Below are positions 36,543 through 45,108 of a DNA stretch of 64,000 nt, one piece after another. Origin of the DNA: Vreelandella nanhaiensis (GTDB taxonomy: Bacteria > Pseudomonadota > Gammaproteobacteria > Pseudomonadales > Halomonadaceae); contig NZ_RZHF01000005.1 of the NCBI RefSeq assembly GCF_003990185.1, forward strand, positions 305,952 to 369,951, read 5' to 3'. The notes below the pieces were generated by a model. It worked only from the letters and a program-made list of their open reading frames with translations. It did not search any database and was not told where the DNA came from. The position numbers and the translations under genes were made by a program. Within the stretch, counting starts at the first letter, position 1, and every line of letters begins with the position of its first letter.

Positions 36543-37478
36543 TCAAACGGGAGCCGGGTGATGCTTGGCCCAGTGACGGGCGATATCGACCCGGCGTGTG
36601 ACCCACACCCGGTCGTGCGCTTCGATATGATCCAGAAAGCGCTGCAAAGCCCTAAAGCGCCCAGGGCGACCCAGAAGGCGGCAATGCATGCCTACTGAGA
36701 GCATTTTGGGCGCATCCTCACCTTCAGCATACAGCACGTCAAAGGCGTCGCGCAGATAGGTAAAGAAGTGGTCTGCGGTATTGAAGCCCTGCGGCGCGGC
36801 AAAGCGCATATCGTTGCTGTCCAGCGTATAGGGCACAATAAGATGCGGGTGCTCGCTGCCCTGGCTGTCGGTTACCTGGGTCCAGAACGGCAGGTCATCG
36901 CCGTAATAGTCGCTGTCATATAAAAAGCCGCCCTCATCCAGAAGTAGCCGCCGCGTATTGGGGCTATCGCGCCCGGTATACCAGCCGTCCGGCTTTTCAC
37001 CATAAAGCTGCTGGAAAATCTCCACGGCTTTTTGCAAGTGTTCACGCTCGATGTGCTCGGGCACTTCCTGATAATGGATCCAACGATAGCCGTGGCAGGC
37101 AATTTCATGCCCTAACTCTTTGAACGCTTGGGCGACCTCAGGGTTTCTTTCCAGGGCCATGGCAACACCAAAGACGGTTAACGGCAGCCCGCGCCGCTCG
37201 AACTCACGCAGGATTCGCCATACTCCCGCCCGCGAGCCGTATTCATAGATGGATTCCATACTCAAATGGCGGTCCGGATAGGCGGCAGCACCAATGATTT
37301 CAGACAGGAACTGCTCGGAAGCGCTATCTCCATGTAGAACGCTATTCTCCCCGCCCTCTTCATAGTTGAGCACAAACTGGACGGCAATCCTGGCCTTGCC
37401 GGGCCAGTTGGCATGAGGCGGTGTACGCCCATAACCGATTAAATCGCGGGGATAGGAGGAACGATTCGTCAACGTCAT
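36543..37478 (-). CDS. puuE: Allantoinase, polysaccharide-deacetylase type
   Basis: A 311-residue cofactor-independent allantoinase hydrolysing allantoin to allantoate. It has the PuuE pattern: YPRDLIGYGRTPPHANWPG, VQFVLNYEEGGENSVLHGD, the EYGSRAGVWRILREFE block, HEIACHGYRWIHY, and GWYTGRDSPNTRRLL. It is unrelated to AllB amidohydrolases. It diverges from hpxA; GTATAC palindromes lie 60-240 bases upstream. Confidence 0.93.
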   Translation of the reverse strand: MTLTNRSSYPRDLIGYGRTPPHANWPGKARIAVQFVLNYEEGGENSVLHGDSASEQFLSEIIGAAAYPDRHLSMESIYEYGSRAGVWRILREFERRGLPLTVFGVAMALERNPEVAQAFKELGHEIACHGYRWIHYQEVPEHIEREHLQKAVEIFQQLYGEKPDGWYTGRDSPNTRRLLLDEGGFLYDSDYYGDDLPFWTQVTDSQGSEHPHLIVPYTLDSNDMRFAAPQGFNTADHFFTYLRDAFDVLYAEGEDAPKMLSVGMHCRLLGRPGRFRALQRFLDHIEAHDRVWVTRRVDIARHWAKHHPAPV

Positions 37479-37534
37479 GAAGCAGATCCTTACCGGTAAT
37501 CGTTAAGCGTGGAAGCCCAAGAATGCCATCATTA

Positions 37535-37546
37535 TTTGTATACAAA
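37535..37546. promoter_or_regulatory. GTATAC palindrome upstream of puuE (probable GntR operator)
   Basis: Perfect 12-base palindrome TTTGTATACAAA centred 62 bases before the puuE start. The form fits GntR/FCD operators. A weaker copy (CCGTATACAG) is at 37578-37587. Confidence 0.6.
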
Positions 37547-37706
37547 ATAGCCACATTAATTCTTCACCGCAATACGCCCGTATACAGAAAATTCTGAAAA
37601 ACTGTTTTTATAACCATCCAAGAGCGCAATATTGAACGATCGGTCAAGCTTATTAGGCTTTTTAATGAGCTTAAAGACCTTGCCCTTGGTGATAAACCAG
37701 CCTATT

Positions 37707-37718
37707 TTCGTATACAAG
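37707..37718. promoter_or_regulatory. GTATAC palindrome upstream of hpxA (probable GntR operator)
   Basis: TTCGTATACAAG, the same core as the site near puuE, placed 35 bases before the hpxA start where it could block the promoter. Confidence 0.6.
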
Positions 37719-37752
37719 ATATTTTATATTGTTTACCTGCGGATGCTTTATC

Positions 37753-38505
37753 GTGCATATACATATTATTAATCCGAATACGACGGCATCGATGACCCAT
37801 GCTATTCATCAAGCCGCTGAACTCTACACCTCAACGGGCACTCGGGTAAGCGCATCCCAGCCTGAGGCAGGCCCTGTTTCCATCGAGAGCCATTACGATG
37901 AAGTGATCAGCGCTGTCGGGGTAGCTGAAGAGGTATTAAAGGGCGAACATAAAGGCAACATTGATGCCTACATTGTGGCCTGTTTTGGCGACCCAGGACT
38001 GCTGGCCGCCCGTGAGCTGACCCGCGCCCCGGTTATCGGTATCGCTGAAGCGGCTTTTCATATGGCAACGCTGATCAGCACGCGCTTTTCTATTGTAACC
38101 ACCCTAAGCCGCACTGGGATCATCGCCGAGCATCTACTGGAACAGTACGGCTTTCGTCATCACTGCCGGCGCATCCGTGCTGCTGAAATCCCGGTACTGG
38201 ATCTTGAACATCATCCCGACGCTGCCTTTAAACGCATTGTAGAAGAGTGCTGCCGTGCCAGGGATGAAGATGATATTGGTGCCATTGTCCTGGGGTGTGG
38301 CGGCATGGCCAACCTTACCCAGGAAATTAGCCAAGAAGTGGGCATTCCGGTGGTCGAGGGCGTCAGTGCCGCCTTGAAGTTGGCCGAGTCGCTGGTCAGC
38401 CTGGGGCTGCATACCAGTAAACATGGCGATCTTGCCTATCCGCGCCCTAAAAGGTTCACGGGTAAGTTTGCCGCCCTTTCGGACCTTCGGTTACCGCTCA
38501 AATAG
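37753..38505 (+). CDS. hpxA: Allantoin racemase (Asp/Glu/hydantoin racemase family)
   Basis: A 250-residue enzyme interconverting (R)- and (S)-allantoin or related hydantoins. The two catalytic cysteines of the family are seen at C77 (VACFGDPGL) and C182 (LGCGGMANL), close to the Cys79/Cys184 pair recalled for Klebsiella HpxA. I take the GTG at 37753 (VHIHIINPNT) as start since the conserved domain begins there; the ribosome site is weak. Racemisation lets the island use both allantoin forms. First gene of a unit with the two NCS1 permeases. Confidence 0.88.
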   Translation: MHIHIINPNTTASMTHAIHQAAELYTSTGTRVSASQPEAGPVSIESHYDEVISAVGVAEEVLKGEHKGNIDAYIVACFGDPGLLAARELTRAPVIGIAEAAFHMATLISTRFSIVTTLSRTGIIAEHLLEQYGFRHHCRRIRAAEIPVLDLEHHPDAAFKRIVEECCRARDEDDIGAIVLGCGGMANLTQEISQEVGIPVVEGVSAALKLAESLVSLGLHTSKHGDLAYPRPKRFTGKFAALSDLRLPLK

Positions 38506-38653
38506 CCATGTGATCAGAAGATCCTAAACGTTCTACATATTTCATCGAACGAGCATTAGAACCAGAACGTCCAGTAGCACGCCATGCCGCAAGCGTCTTT
38601 CAGGCCAACGCCTGGGATACCAACAATACTCATAATCTTGCGAGGACGACATC

Positions 38654-40024
38654 ATGAGCATTTCAACCGCTGCTCTTGCGTCAGAAGACTCATCTACAGC
38701 GAATGGCGCTGTAGGGACCAAAGCACTGGGGGCCGAAAGCCTGGCACCGCAACACACCCGCATCATGGGCCGAGGCTCCTACTTTTTAGCCTGGTTTGGC
38801 GGCTGTGTGTCGATTGGCACCTTTGCCATGGGCTCAAGCGTTGTGGGTACACTCAACCTTCTACAGGCCACGCTGGCTATCGCGATTGGCTGCTTCGTGA
38901 TTGGTGTCGCTCTGGCGATTAACGGCGCCGCTGGCTACAAATACGGTATTCCGTTCATGGTACAAGCGCGCAGTGCTTTTGGGTTTACCGGCACTCGAAT
39001 ACCCGGTCTGGTTCGGGCAGTACCCGCGGTGGTGTGGTACGGCTTTCAAAGCTGGATCGGCGCCGGGGCGCTCAACATGGTATCGGCCACCCTGTTCGGC
39101 TTTGATAATCTGGTGTTCTACTTTATTACCTTCCAGTTCCTGCAGATTGGCCTGTCCGTCATGGGCTTTCAGGGCATCAAATGGCTGGAAAACATTGGCA
39201 GTGCCTTTATTCTGGGCTCACTGATGTATATGTTCTACGCCACGGTGCAGCGTTATGGCGATGAGCTATCCGCCAGTCTGCTGACTATGGAAGGCTCCTG
39301 GGGCATGCCGTTCTGGAGCGCGACCATGCTGTTTCTGGGCATTTACAGCACCATGATGCTCAACGTCAGCGACTACTCCCGCGAACATAAAAAGGGCACA
39401 GGTCAAGGGCTTCTCACCACTATTTATGCGATGTCGATTCTGCCCTGCACGCTGTTCATGGGCCTGATCGGCTATATGGTGTCGGAGGCAACAGGCACTG
39501 CCGACCCTATTCAGGTATTTGCCAACGCGGTGGATAACACACCACTTTTGATGATCACCCTGCTGTTCATTGCTTTCGCCCAGGTGACCACCAACGTGCT
39601 CAATAACGTGGTACCGCCCACTTATGTGTTGATGGACGTATTCAAAATCAAGTTTCCGGTCGCCACTGTCATCGTGGGCCTGCTCGCCTTTGCTACCTTC
39701 CCCTGGAAGCTGGTTCAGCCTGAATCGGCTGCCGGCTTACAGTTTTTCGTGCAAACCTACTCGGCATTTCTTGGCCCTATCTTTGCTATTCTGGCAGTCG
39801 ACTACTATATCGTTCGCCGCCGCACGTTAGACATAGGCAAGCTGTATGACGCGAACGGCCCCTACCAGGGCGTCAATATGGCCGCCCTGATCGCCACTGC
39901 CGTGGGCATTGCCGCCGCACTCACCTTCTCATCGGTTTCCTGGTATGCCAGCCTGATTCCGGCCGGCATCACCTACTACTTGCTGATGAAGCACTGGGCG
40001 CCCTGCCAGCGCTTTGCCCAATAA
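38654..40024 (+). CDS. NCS1-family purine/cytosine-type permease (first copy)
   Basis: A 456-residue carrier with 12 helices. It has FLAWFGGCVSIGTFAMG in helix 1, GAAGYKYGIPFMVQARSAFGFTGTRIP and the helix WYGFQSWIGAGALN, as in CodB-like NCS1 proteins. ATG 38654 has a GAGGA box. Its position with hpxA and puuE suggests uptake of allantoin, hydantoins or a purine base coupled to Na or H. Confidence 0.87.
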   Translation: MSISTAALASEDSSTANGAVGTKALGAESLAPQHTRIMGRGSYFLAWFGGCVSIGTFAMGSSVVGTLNLLQATLAIAIGCFVIGVALAINGAAGYKYGIPFMVQARSAFGFTGTRIPGLVRAVPAVVWYGFQSWIGAGALNMVSATLFGFDNLVFYFITFQFLQIGLSVMGFQGIKWLENIGSAFILGSLMYMFYATVQRYGDELSASLLTMEGSWGMPFWSATMLFLGIYSTMMLNVSDYSREHKKGTGQGLLTTIYAMSILPCTLFMGLIGYMVSEATGTADPIQVFANAVDNTPLLMITLLFIAFAQVTTNVLNNVVPPTYVLMDVFKIKFPVATVIVGLLAFATFPWKLVQPESAAGLQFFVQTYSAFLGPIFAILAVDYYIVRRRTLDIGKLYDANGPYQGVNMAALIATAVGIAAALTFSSVSWYASLIPAGITYYLLMKHWAPCQRFAQ

Positions 40025-40079
40025 GAATTTTACCAACCTCGATCCTCTACGACCCACAACATAAAAATGCGAGTTCGTA

Positions 40080-41528
40080 ATGAAAGAGCGTGAAACTGTA
40101 AGCAGCCTGGATATAGGGCATATCGACCCGACGTTGTATAACGATGATCTGGCGCCGGTAAAACCTCAGGGTCGTAGCTGGGGCGCTTTTGAAATCTTCA
40201 ATGTCTGGTCCAACGATATCCAGAGCTTGTTTGGCTATACCTTGGCGGCCTCGCTGTTTCTTTCCTACGGCCTTAACGGCTGGGCAGTAATGGCCGCAAT
40301 TATTCTGGCCGGTGTGATCGTGATGTTCCTGGTCAATTTAACCGGCAAGCCCAGCGTGAAATACGGCATTCCTTTTCCCGTGATGGTGCGCGCAAGCCTG
40401 GGCGTTCGCGGTGCCAACTTCCCCGCCCTGCTCCGCGCGATCGTAGGCATCTTCTGGTATGGGGTGCAGACCTATTTCGCCTCCACCGCCGTCACGCTTT
40501 TAATCACTGCTCTGATCGGCGGGGGTAACGGCACTACCTACCTGGGGCTTTCGGGTGTGGCCTGGGTGTCTTTCGTGATCGTCTGGCTATTTCAGATTGC
40601 GATTTTTTGGCAGGGCATCGAGCGCATCAAGCACTTTCTGAACTGGGCAGGCCCGTTGGTTTACGCCGTCATGCTAGTACTGATGGTAATCGTCTGGGTT
40701 CAGGCGGGCGATGAGCTTTTACCGGCCGTTAGCTCAATTTTTAGCGGTGCTGGCGAGCGCAACGGCACCGCCATTGGAGCGTTTCTGGCAATTGTAGGCA
40801 CCATGGTGGCTTACTTTGCCGCAGTAGTAATCAACTTTGGCGACTTTACCCGCTTTGTCAAAACCGAACGCCAGATGAAATTGGGTAACCTGCTGGGCCT
40901 GCCACTTAACGTGGCGTTCTTTTCCTTTATTGCGCTGATGATTACCGCGGGTACGCTGGTGCTGTTTGGCGAGGCGCTCACCAACCCGGCGGATATCGTC
41001 GAGCGCGTGGATTCTCTGCCGCTGACCATTGTGGCCGCGCTGACTTTCTTTGCCGCCACCGTCGGTATCAACCTGGTCGCCAACTTTATTCCGCCCGCCT
41101 ATGATCTGGCCAATCTATTCCCCAGCAAGATCAGCTTCAAGATGGGAGGTCTGATCACCGCTGTCATTGCCTTCTTTGTCGGCGCCTTTTGGATATCGTT
41201 CATCAGCCAGATCGGCATCCCCGGCTTTGTAAATGCGCTAGGCGCCATCGTCGCCCCGTTTTACGGCATCATCGTGGTGGATTACTACCTGATCAAGCGT
41301 CAGCAGTTGGATATTCAGGCGCTGTTTTCCTCGAAACCGGGCAGCCTCTACTACTACACCAACGGCTGGAACACGCGTGCGCTAATCGCCTTTGGCATAG
41401 CGGCACTGTTCTCGCTTTCCACTGTACTAGTGCCTGCGCTATCGAGCCTAGGTGGCTACGGCTGGTTAATTGGAGCAGGCTTGGGTGGGCTAATTTACTA
41501 TGGGTTGATGCGTCAAAAGGCGATTTGA
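40080..41528 (+). CDS. NCS1-family allantoin/hydantoin-type permease (second copy)
   Basis: A 482-residue carrier closer to the Mhp1/PucI branch: SWGAFEIFNVWSNDIQSLFGYTLAASL near the N-terminus, KPSVKYGIPFPVMVRASLGVRGANFP, WYGVQTYFAS, and NFGDFTRF in the middle. The Asn/Trp/Gln residues of these helices line the hydantoin site in Mhp1. It is 55 bases after the first copy. The two probably differ in substrate, one for allantoin and one for a purine. Confidence 0.88.
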   Translation: MKERETVSSLDIGHIDPTLYNDDLAPVKPQGRSWGAFEIFNVWSNDIQSLFGYTLAASLFLSYGLNGWAVMAAIILAGVIVMFLVNLTGKPSVKYGIPFPVMVRASLGVRGANFPALLRAIVGIFWYGVQTYFASTAVTLLITALIGGGNGTTYLGLSGVAWVSFVIVWLFQIAIFWQGIERIKHFLNWAGPLVYAVMLVLMVIVWVQAGDELLPAVSSIFSGAGERNGTAIGAFLAIVGTMVAYFAAVVINFGDFTRFVKTERQMKLGNLLGLPLNVAFFSFIALMITAGTLVLFGEALTNPADIVERVDSLPLTIVAALTFFAATVGINLVANFIPPAYDLANLFPSKISFKMGGLITAVIAFFVGAFWISFISQIGIPGFVNALGAIVAPFYGIIVVDYYLIKRQQLDIQALFSSKPGSLYYYTNGWNTRALIAFGIAALFSLSTVLVPALSSLGGYGWLIGAGLGGLIYYGLMRQKAI

Positions 41529-41550
41529 ACGTACTCCCGCATCATCCATT

Positions 41551-41587
41551 AAACCAAACGCCCGGCCTAATACCGGGTGTTTGGTTT
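41551..41587. terminator. Bidirectional terminator overlapping the gntR 3' end
   Basis: 15-bp stem AAACCAAACGCCCGG (41551-41565) and CCGGGTGTTTGGTTT (41573-41587), one G-U pair, seven-base loop. The right arm encodes the last codons of the leftward gntR gene and the loop holds its stop. Confidence 0.88.
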
Positions 41588-42316
41588 AACTAGAGCGCCG
41601 CTATCCCCGAAAATATCCTGCAAGTCCGGTACGTTATCCTCTTCTTCGACCATGGAAAGCGAGGCTTCTATCGCTTTTAGGTGGCGGCTCATAAAGGATT
41701 TGGCACGCTCACCGTTTCCGGCTTCCAGATAGCCAATCAAGTCATCGTGGTCATGGGATTCGCAGCCTAAATGTCCCCGATGACCATAGACCGCCAAAAT
41801 AAGTGAGGAGCGTGAGCAAAGCCTTTCGACAAATTCGGCAAGCGTGGCATTGCCAGAAAGCTGGGCTAGGCGCACGTGAAAATCTGCCGAGAGGCGAATG
41901 GCGATGCTCTGCTGGCCACTGCGTAGCGCCTGGCGCTCCTGGCGGGCCATCTCGCGCAGCTCGGCGGCTTCTTTCGCGCCTATTCGCCGGGCGACATCCG
42001 GCATCAGGCCGCATTCGATCAGCTGTCGGGCATCAAACACGTCCTTGGCTTCTTCCGCCGTTGGTCGGGTGACGCTCGCCCCCCGCCGAGGCGTCAAGGT
42101 TACCAGCTGCTCAAGCGCCAGACGCTGGAGAATTTTGCGTATCCCCGTGCGGCTGATATTAAAAACATCTGCCAAGGCGTCTTCACGCAGCCGGGCGCCG
42201 GGCTTTAAGCGCTGTTCGACAATCGCATCGCTTACCGCTCGATAAATTGTCTCATGGCGTTCCTCGCCCTCTTTTGCAGGGGCGCGCCGTTTTGCAGCCA
42301 TCTGCACCTCACTCAT
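41567..42316 (-). CDS. GntR/FCD-family regulator of the purine island
   Basis: A 249-residue repressor with a winged helix (about 25-85: LKPGARLREDALADVFNISRTGIRKILQRLALEQLV) and an all-helical FCD ligand domain (about 95-225) with metal-type His residues in SADFHVRLAQLSGN and HDDLIGYLEAGNGERAKSFMSRHL. Similar to HpxS-like purine regulators. ATG 42316 has an AGGAG box. It is 23 bases downstream of uraH in the same operon. GTATAC palindromes in both divergent promoter regions of the island are its likely sites. Confidence 0.85.
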   Translation of the reverse strand: MSEVQMAAKRRAPAKEGEERHETIYRAVSDAIVEQRLKPGARLREDALADVFNISRTGIRKILQRLALEQLVTLTPRRGASVTRPTAEEAKDVFDARQLIECGLMPDVARRIGAKEAAELREMARQERQALRSGQQSIAIRLSADFHVRLAQLSGNATLAEFVERLCSRSSLILAVYGHRGHLGCESHDHDDLIGYLEAGNGERAKSFMSRHLKAIEASLSMVEEEDNVPDLQDIFGDSGALVKPNTRY

Positions 42317-42339
42317 CTGGCACTCCTGTTGGCTAATAC

Positions 42340-42693
42340 TTAGCTTCCACGGTAGGTAGAATAACCATACGGGGATAAAAGAAGCGGCACATGATAATGC
42401 TGATCGGCATCGGCAACACCAAAACGCAGAGGAATCACATCCAAAAAACGCGGCTCTTCAGCCTCCACACCCTGCACCCGCAGGTAATCGCCTGCATGAA
42501 ACACCAGTTCATACTCACCGGGCGTAAACGTCTCTCCTTCTAGAAGCGGTGCGTCACAGCGGCCTTCTGCGTTAGTCACCGCTTCCCCCACGTGCTCACG
42601 ATGACCAGCGACTACGTGGAATATATCAATGGTAATCCCTTGGGCTGGCTGACCTTTCGCGGTATCCAATACGTGAGTCGTTAAACGTCCCAT
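42340..42693 (-). CDS. uraH: 5-hydroxyisourate hydrolase (transthyretin-like)
   Basis: A 117-residue enzyme ending in the diagnostic YRGS tetrapeptide and starting GRLTTHVLDTAKGQPA, with catalytic H7 and a second His in the HYHVPLLLSPYGYSTYRGS segment. It hydrolyses 5-hydroxyisourate, the product of urate oxidase, to OHCU, which UraD then decarboxylates. The gene diverges from uraD across a GTATAC palindrome. Confidence 0.95.
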   Translation of the reverse strand: MGRLTTHVLDTAKGQPAQGITIDIFHVVAGHREHVGEAVTNAEGRCDAPLLEGETFTPGEYELVFHAGDYLRVQGVEAEEPRFLDVIPLRFGVADADQHYHVPLLLSPYGYSTYRGS

Positions 42694-42759
42694 AGCGGCT
42701 CCTTGCTGCTAATGAATGATTTAAAGTGGATGGATCTAGATTACCTTTATGCATTTAAT

Positions 42760-42771
42760 ATTGTATACATG
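42760..42771. promoter_or_regulatory. GTATAC palindrome between uraH and uraD (probable GntR operator)
   Basis: ATTGTATACATG, centred 39 bases before uraD and 73 before uraH. Same core as the two sites in the puuE-hpxA region. Confidence 0.6.
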
Positions 42772-42804
42772 AATAGCCTATAACCTATTAGTTAAGGGAT
42801 CATC

Positions 42805-43347
42805 ATGTCTTCGGATACCGCGCGACTGCTTCTTGACCCACGCCCTAGTCAGCTTTCCCAGGATGAGTTTGTAGCTCACTACGGGGATATTTATGAGCAT
42901 TCGCCGTGGGTAGCCGAAACCGCTTGGCAGCAAGGTTTAAATGAAGCGCATGATGCCCCGGAAGTACTGGCCATAAAAATGGGCCATATTCTTCAACAAG
43001 CGCCAAGTGAGCAACAGATAGCCGTTATTCAGGCCCACCCCGACTTGGCTGGTAAAACCGCCATGGCCGGTAAACTCACCCAAGATTCCACGCGCGAACA
43101 GGCAGGCGCCGGGCTTGACCAATGCTCGCCCGAGGAATTTGCCCACTTTGAAGCGTTAAATGATGCCTACAAGAAGAAGTTTGGCTTTCCCTTTGTGATC
43201 GCCGTTAAAGGGCTTGATCGACATGCCATTGTGGCTGCGTTTGAAAAGCGCCTGAATAATAAAGTGGTGACAGAGCGCGAAACGGCCATTGAGCAAATCA
43301 TCCGTATTGCACGCTTTCGTTTAACAGCGCGGGCCATGGGCAAGTAA
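42805..43347 (+). CDS. uraD: OHCU decarboxylase
   Basis: A 180-residue helical enzyme turning 2-oxo-4-hydroxy-4-carboxy-5-ureidoimidazoline into (S)-allantoin. The catalytic His is H78 in QAHPDLAGK, and the FGFPFVIAVKG loop and the RxxAIEQIIRIARFRL helix are as in the family. Single gene, ended by a terminator shared with the phasin gene. Confidence 0.94.
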   Translation: MSSDTARLLLDPRPSQLSQDEFVAHYGDIYEHSPWVAETAWQQGLNEAHDAPEVLAIKMGHILQQAPSEQQIAVIQAHPDLAGKTAMAGKLTQDSTREQAGAGLDQCSPEEFAHFEALNDAYKKKFGFPFVIAVKGLDRHAIVAAFEKRLNNKVVTERETAIEQIIRIARFRLTARAMGK

Positions 43348-43376
43348 GTTACCCAAAACACTTTTAAAACACATAA

Positions 43377-43409
43377 AAAAGCGCCGCGCCCAAAAGGCGC
43401 AGCGCTTTT
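43377..43409. terminator. Bidirectional terminator between uraD and the phasin gene
   Basis: 14-bp stem AAAAGCGCCGCGCC / GGCGCAGCGCTTTT with one mismatch, loop CAAAA. Confidence 0.85.
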
Positions 43410-43440
43410 CATCGCCAGGGGTTAGCGACTTAAAAGGGGT

Positions 43441-43863
43441 TTAACGCTTCGCGGCATCTGCTGACTTTTGAATATTGTCAGAGGCTTTCTGCTGAATGTT
43501 GTCAGCGGCTTTTTGCGTACTATCGGCTGCTTTCTGAGTGTTTTCTTCCGTCATTTTCTGGCTTTCCTGCATAAAGCCCTGACCGATAGAAGTTACCTTT
43601 TCAGAGTCGCCTTTCAGGCGCTCCATAAAGTCACTAGCGACACGTTGCTGGCTTTCCATGGCTTTTTTGAAGCTGTCGGCATCTTTCACATCAAGCCAAG
43701 TGCGCGCTTGTGACACTGTCATATCAGAGTAAGCGCGGGCAGCGTCAAGTTGGGCGCCCATTAGCTTTTGATAGTAATCAAGTGCTGTCAGCGTATAAGA
43801 ACGCATCGGTGATACAAAAGCAGACTCAAATTGTTGAGTGCTGTTCTCTGTAGATTTCATCAT
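43441..43863 (-). CDS. Phasin family protein
   Basis: A 140-residue helical protein with a phasin domain (about 15-105: ALDYYQKLMGAQLDAARAYS, then KKAMESQQRVASDFMERLK) and a tail of degenerate 6-8 residue repeats (TQKAADSTQKAADNIQQKA). Phasins coat polyhydroxyalkanoate granules. ATG 43863 follows GGAG; a GTG one codon earlier is possible. Monocistronic; a sign that the host stores PHA, as halomonads do. Confidence 0.85.
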   Translation of the reverse strand: MMKSTENSTQQFESAFVSPMRSYTLTALDYYQKLMGAQLDAARAYSDMTVSQARTWLDVKDADSFKKAMESQQRVASDFMERLKGDSEKVTSIGQGFMQESQKMTEENTQKAADSTQKAADNIQQKASDNIQKSADAAKR

Positions 43864-44060
43864 CACGACATCTCCTTGAGTTGGCTAGCAAGCGCCGCCT
43901 ACTTAGGTAGTGGAGGCGATGCTGATGCACCGGCGTTTGCCGTTGCCCCCCCAAGCTAGCAGCGCATTTTGTGCATCGCAACATGATTTTTTTAAATCGT
44001 TACGCTACACATCAGATTCTCTCGAAATATGGCGATGTTAATCAGCTGGTTATCTCCCTT

Positions 44061-44756
44061 TTATGATAAATCACGAATAGTGAATGCTCTGCCTGCAATC
44101 CCGTCATGTACACTCAACATACGCTTGAACCACTCATCGACAAGGGTGTTTTCTTCACCTAACGTTTCAAGCGATACGGTATAAGCCCACATCAAGCTGC
44201 CAAACAGCAGGTAATCCGCGCCACTGGGTGCATTCCCATCCAGAAAGGGGCTGCTGCGCAGTAGATCACGCACAGGTGCCAGCAGCGTTGCCAACTGTTG
44301 TCTGGCCTGCTCCGGGTTATGTAACGTTTCCAGGCGGGTACCAAAACGCGCCTCGCGGGTTTTACGAAAATAATCCCGGTCGTCTGGGTGAATGGCAGCT
44401 AGCAGATCCATGGCTACCAGGCGAAAAAGTGCAGGGGTTACGCTGCGTTCTACAAAGTATTTAAAAAACAGTACACGCTGATAGCTTGCGCCTTCTCCCA
44501 ACAACGGTGCCTCTGGGTAGGTTTTATCCAGGTAGCACATGATGTCGAAACTGTCGGTGATCACCTGCTCGTTATCACACAGTACCGGCACCTTGTCGTA
44601 ATCGGCGAATGCAAGCGCCTGCTTATCTTCAAACCGCCAAGCCACTGTATCGTAAGCCAGCCCCTTATGGGCAAGTGCCATACGAACGCGCCAGCAGTAC
44701 GGCGAGAAACGCAAACGTTCATCGCGGCCACATAAGTCATAAAGCGTTCGGGTCAT
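44061..44756 (-). CDS. Glutathione S-transferase family protein
   Basis: A 231-residue protein with an N-terminal thioredoxin-like domain (LCGRDERLRFSPYCWRVRMALAHKG, cis-Pro in VPVLCDN, ITDSFDIMCYLDKTYP) and a helical C-terminal domain (about 95-220). The SPYCWR start resembles the beta-etherase (LigE)-like branch. It probably conjugates or reduces small electrophiles with glutathione; the substrate is unknown. Confidence 0.82.
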   Translation of the reverse strand: MTRTLYDLCGRDERLRFSPYCWRVRMALAHKGLAYDTVAWRFEDKQALAFADYDKVPVLCDNEQVITDSFDIMCYLDKTYPEAPLLGEGASYQRVLFFKYFVERSVTPALFRLVAMDLLAAIHPDDRDYFRKTREARFGTRLETLHNPEQARQQLATLLAPVRDLLRSSPFLDGNAPSGADYLLFGSLMWAYTVSLETLGEENTLVDEWFKRMLSVHDGIAGRAFTIRDLS

Positions 44757-45108
44757 CCTTTTATCCTTATGGTTAATGCAAGATGGGTTAAACCAGGTTG
44801 ATTGTTAGACATTGAGCTTAAATCACTGATCAGGCAAGAAAGGTCTTCCTGCACTGTCTTTTAGTCTAATGGCGGATTGTCGTTCCGCCATTCAATAAGC
44901 GTCATAAAAGAACAATAAATACAAAGCGTTATACACATATTTTTTGTTTGAAAAAAGCGCCTTAGCAAGGCTTTTTCCTGGTAAGACCAATTTTCCAATA
45001 GTGTTATTTTTTGAGCCGAACCGTATCTTGCACACTGTTACGTTTAGCACTTGAAACGCTAGGCGGATGCAGAGTACACCAAATAAATAACCGGGGCGGC
45101 CTTCACCT
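44757..45108. other. Divergent intergenic region between GST and the lactate/glycolate permease
   Basis: About 350 AT-rich bases holding both promoters. It includes the box TGGTAAGACCA (listed separately) and a weaker similar element, GGGTTAAACCA, at 44785-44795. No coding potential that I trust. Confidence 0.55.
44979..44989. promoter_or_regulatory. GlcC-type operator upstream of the permease gene
   Basis: TGGTAAGACCA, an interrupted palindrome of the TGGT-N3-ACCA form used by GlcC/LldR/PdhR-type regulators, identical to the box at 59203 in the glcC-glcD region. It lies 120 bases before the permease start. Confidence 0.65.
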
